Origin: Suilimivivens sp045586385 | Lineage (GTDB): Bacteria > Bacillota > Clostridia > Lachnospirales > Lachnospiraceae | Direction of reading: 5' to 3' | DNA length: 64,000 nt | Assembly: GCA_045586385.1 (NCBI GenBank) | Contig: JAZNAE010000095.1 | Coordinates: 1 to 64,000, forward strand | In this document: one piece after another, positions 61,838 to 64,000 of the stretch | Layout of the letters: each line of letters starts with the position of its first letter | How positions within the stretch are numbered: the first letter of the stretch is position 1 | Notes under the pieces: generated by a model | Told to the model about the DNA's origin: nothing | The model's input: the letters and a program-made list of their open reading frames with translations, nothing else | The model's database searches: none | Program-made: the position numbers and the translations under genes

Positions 61838-62866
61838 ATGGAAAACAAAGACGTTACTATTTTGGCAATTGAAAGTTCCTGTGATGAAACTGCGGCTGCG
61901 GTAGTGAAAAACGGCAGGGAAGTGCTTTCTAATGTAATATATTCCCAGATAGCGCTTCATACCGAGTATGGCGGTGTAGTACCGGAGATTGCATCACGTA
62001 AACATATTGAGAAAATCAATCAGGTGATAGAGCAGGCACTTTTTGATGCAGACAAAAAAATGGAAGATATCACTGCAATTGCAGTTACTTACGGCCCCGG
62101 ACTTGTAGGGGCTTTATTGGTGGGTGTATCTGCAGCAAAAGCAATCAGTTTTGCAACAGATATTCCCCTTGTTGGAGTTCATCATATTGAAGGACATATC
62201 AGTGCCAACTTTATAGAAAATAAAGAACTGGAGCCGCCCTTTGTATGCTTGGTAGTTTCAGGTGGCCATTCCCACCTTGTAGTGGTAAAAGATTACGGCG
62301 AATATGAAATTTTGGGAAGGACCAGAGATGATGCGGCCGGTGAAGCCTTTGATAAGGTGGCAAGAGCGATTGGTCTTGGATACCCCGGTGGACCAAAGAT
62401 TGACAAGGTGTCAAAGGAGGGGAATCCGCAGGCAATCCAGTTTCCCCGTGCAAAAGTGGCAGATAACGAATATGATTTCAGTTTCAGTGGCTTAAAGTCA
62501 GCGGTGTTAAACTATCTTAACGGATGCCAAATGAAAGGTGAAGAAATTAATCAGGCGGATGTGGCTGCTTCGTTCCAGAAGGCGGTTGTGGATGTGCTGG
62601 TGGAACATTCCATGGAGGCAGTAAAAAGATGCGGGTATAAAAAGTTTGCTATTGCAGGCGGAGTGGCATCCAATTCATCTCTCCGTGGTGCACTGGAGGA
62701 AGCGTGCAAGAAGCAGGGAATAGAATTCTACTATCCGTCACCGGTTTACTGTACAGACAATGCAGCCATGATTGGTGTGGCAGGTTATTATGAATATTTA
62801 AAAGGTGTCAGACACGGCTTTGATTTAAATGCCGTTCCCAACCTGAAACTGGGCGAGAGAATATAA
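61838..62866 (+). CDS. tsaD: tRNA threonylcarbamoyladenosine transferase TsaD
   Basis: 342 residues. LAIESSCDETAAAVV at the start, the metal-binding HHIEGHISANF with two His, and CTDNAAMIGVAGY with the third ligand Asp are all intact. It transfers the threonylcarbamoyl group to A37 of tRNA. Together with tsaE and tsaB upstream only tsaC (threonylcarbamoyl-AMP synthase) is missing from this window. ispD starts two bases after its stop. Confidence 0.97.
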   Translation: MENKDVTILAIESSCDETAAAVVKNGREVLSNVIYSQIALHTEYGGVVPEIASRKHIEKINQVIEQALFDADKKMEDITAIAVTYGPGLVGALLVGVSAAKAISFATDIPLVGVHHIEGHISANFIENKELEPPFVCLVVSGGHSHLVVVKDYGEYEILGRTRDDAAGEAFDKVARAIGLGYPGGPKIDKVSKEGNPQAIQFPRAKVADNEYDFSFSGLKSAVLNYLNGCQMKGEEINQADVAASFQKAVVDVLVEHSMEAVKRCGYKKFAIAGGVASNSSLRGALEEACKKQGIEFYYPSPVYCTDNAAMIGVAGYYEYLKGVRHGFDLNAVPNLKLGERI

Positions 62867-62868
62867 TT

Positions 62869-63609
62869 ATGGAAAGAAAAGAGTTTAAACGTGCCGCCGT
62901 TGTGCTCGCTGCCGGCGCCGGTAAGCGTATGCAAAGTGCAACCAAAAAACAATTTCTATTAATTAAGGAAAAACCGATTATCTATTATTCCTTAAAAGTT
63001 TTTGAGGAAAGTTTAGTAGATGAGATTGTTTTGGTGACCTCGGAAGATGATGTGGCATATTGTAAGGAAGAGATTGTTAATAAATACGGATTTTCTAAAG
63101 TAAAAGATATTGTAGTAGGCGGAAATGAACGTTATCATTCCGTGGCTGCCGGACTTGGGGCGGTATCTGATTGTGATTACGTGTTTATTCACGATGCTGC
63201 AAGACCTATGCTGACACAAGATATTTTAGAGCGGGCATATGAATTTGTAAAAGAGACGGACGCCTGTGTAGTGGGTATGCCGGTGAAAGATACCATTAAG
63301 ATTGCAAATACACAGGGCTTTATTGCACAGACGCCGGACAGAAGTCTGGTTTGGCTTATTCAGACGCCGCAGGTTTTTAAGTATACATTAATTAAAGAAG
63401 CTTATGATAAATTGATTCGGCAGGAAGAAGAATTAAAGGCTAAGGGAATTAATATCACGGATGATGCGATGGTAGTGGAAACCCTGATGGATCACCCGGT
63501 TAAATTGGTAGAAGGATCTTATGAAAATATTAAAATTACGACACCGGATGACTTGCAGATTGCAGAGCGCTTTCTGGATACAATGAAGCAAATGAAAAAT
63601 TACAATTGA
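62869..63609 (+). CDS. ispD: 2-C-methyl-D-erythritol 4-phosphate cytidylyltransferase
   Basis: 246 residues. AVVLAAGAGKRMQSATKKQF is the CTP-binding loop; FIHDAARPML and KDTIKIANTQGFI are IspD signatures, and QTPQVFKYTLIKEAYDK fixes the family. It makes CDP-methylerythritol in the MEP isoprenoid pathway. It ends the tsa-rnz operon, followed by a hairpin. Confidence 0.95.
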   Translation: MERKEFKRAAVVLAAGAGKRMQSATKKQFLLIKEKPIIYYSLKVFEESLVDEIVLVTSEDDVAYCKEEIVNKYGFSKVKDIVVGGNERYHSVAAGLGAVSDCDYVFIHDAARPMLTQDILERAYEFVKETDACVVGMPVKDTIKIANTQGFIAQTPDRSLVWLIQTPQVFKYTLIKEAYDKLIRQEEELKAKGINITDDAMVVETLMDHPVKLVEGSYENIKITTPDDLQIAERFLDTMKQMKNYN

Positions 63610-63626
63610 AAAGAAGAAATTTTATG

Positions 63627-63656
63627 AAGTGTGAGGGATGTTAGTCTCTCACACTT
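63627..63656 (+). terminator. Hairpin after ispD
   Basis: AAGTGTGAG pairs perfectly with CTCACACTT around a 12-base loop. The T run is poor (TTCCGCTTAG), so this is a weaker terminator candidate. Confidence 0.6.
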
Positions 63657-63693
63657 CCGCTTAGTTTAAATAGGAAAAGGGGAGATAATATTT

Positions 63694-64000
63694 ATGAATA
63701 GGAAAGTACTGACTATAGGATTAATAATGCTATTGGCAACGAATGTGACAGGATGTCATTTGGCAATATCAGAAAATGATACATCAGAACTGGTGATTCC
63801 TCAAATAGAAGTTGAACATCAGACTGAGGAGGAAAATTATGAAGAAGAAATACCTTCGGATGAAGCAGAAACATTGGATGTAAAAAAAATTACATTTGCT
63901 GATTTGTCCCAAATGCGATTTGAGTTTTCCAGCGGAGCAGGTGCTTGGGGAGAAGAATTTACAATAGAAAAGGATGGTAGTTTTAGAGGTCTCTATCATG
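63694..64000 (+). CDS. Putative lipoprotein, N-terminal part, cut by the window end
   Basis: About 102 codons are visible from an ATG with AAGGGGAG ten bases upstream, and the frame is still open at base 64000. A lipoprotein signal (LMLLATNVTGCHL) with Cys near residue 21 is followed by an acidic linker and a domain beginning KITFADLSQMRFEFSSGAGA, which looks like an extracellular beta-sandwich seen in clostridial lipoproteins. The family is not named here. Confidence 0.8.
   Translation, partial: MNRKVLTIGLIMLLATNVTGCHLAISENDTSELVIPQIEVEHQTEEENYEEEIPSDEAETLDVKKITFADLSQMRFEFSSGAGAWGEEFTIEKDGSFRGLYH

Overview
The window reads as a chromosomal segment of an anaerobic, low-to-moderate GC Firmicute, most likely a butyrate-forming Lachnospiraceae (Clostridia). 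Supporting signs are strong AGGAGG-type Shine-Dalgarno sites, T-box leaders on tyrS and on an orphan trpB2, an FMN riboswitch on a RibU-type ECF transporter, a phosphotransbutyrylase/butyrate kinase pair, a PdaB-like deacetylase next to a BclA-like collagen protein (spore-surface genes), Fe-S aldo/keto reductase, RF2 with its programmed frameshift, and many MATE/GNAT/GH genes. I see no rRNA, tRNA, insertion sequence or CRISPR array.

Layout. 1-5.8 kb: end of a sugar-isomerase gene, MATE exporter, GH2 glycosidase, YlmH-type S4 protein, AEC transporter. 5.8-9.6 kb: an accessory island with a DUF3791-DUF3990-DUF3791 toxin-antitoxin-like cassette flanked by two homologous copies of a hairpin plus the 5' end of a deacetylase gene, then a collagen-like gene and an amidase gene that are each broken by one missing A in a homopolymer. 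9.6-18 kb: rsmH-like, chemoreceptor, Nudix, tyrS with T-box, trkA-trkH. 18.1-18.45 kb: six tandem ~53-bp units of unknown role. 18.5-25 kb: buk-ptb (butyrate), GH43, aldo/keto reductase, GH13. 25-31.5 kb: trmO, three GNAT genes, a MutS2-like gene behind a long leader with a 12-residue upstream ORF and several terminators, a Cu/Zn SOD and a second MATE. 31.5-35.1 kb: a reverse transcriptase with a YSDD active site preceded by a compact structured RNA, threonine aldolase, DHFR. 35.1-40.3 kb: small metabolic and hydrolase genes and T-box-controlled trpB2. 40.4-48.3 kb: secA-prfB, three minus-strand small genes, tex. 48.4-57.7 kb: a nitrate/sulfonate/taurine-type ABC importer, a VWA lipoprotein, FMN-riboswitch ribU, and a MacB-like export operon with an operator-like dyad over its promoter. 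57.8-64 kb: a housekeeping operon for t6A tRNA modification (tsaE, tsaB, tsaD) with rimI, rnz and ispD, ending in a truncated lipoprotein gene.

The items most worth attention are the RT plus pseudoknotted RNA (32.1-33.5 kb), the uORF/attenuator leader driving a GNAT and an SMR-less MutS2-like protein (26.4-29.4 kb), the 53-bp repeat array (18.15-18.45 kb), the duplicated hairpin/gene-start flanking the DUF3990 cassette (5.8-7.05 kb), and two genes whose only Shine-Dalgarno lies in the 3' arm of a terminator-like hairpin. All assignments are from reading the sequence and knowledge of families; no database search was run.
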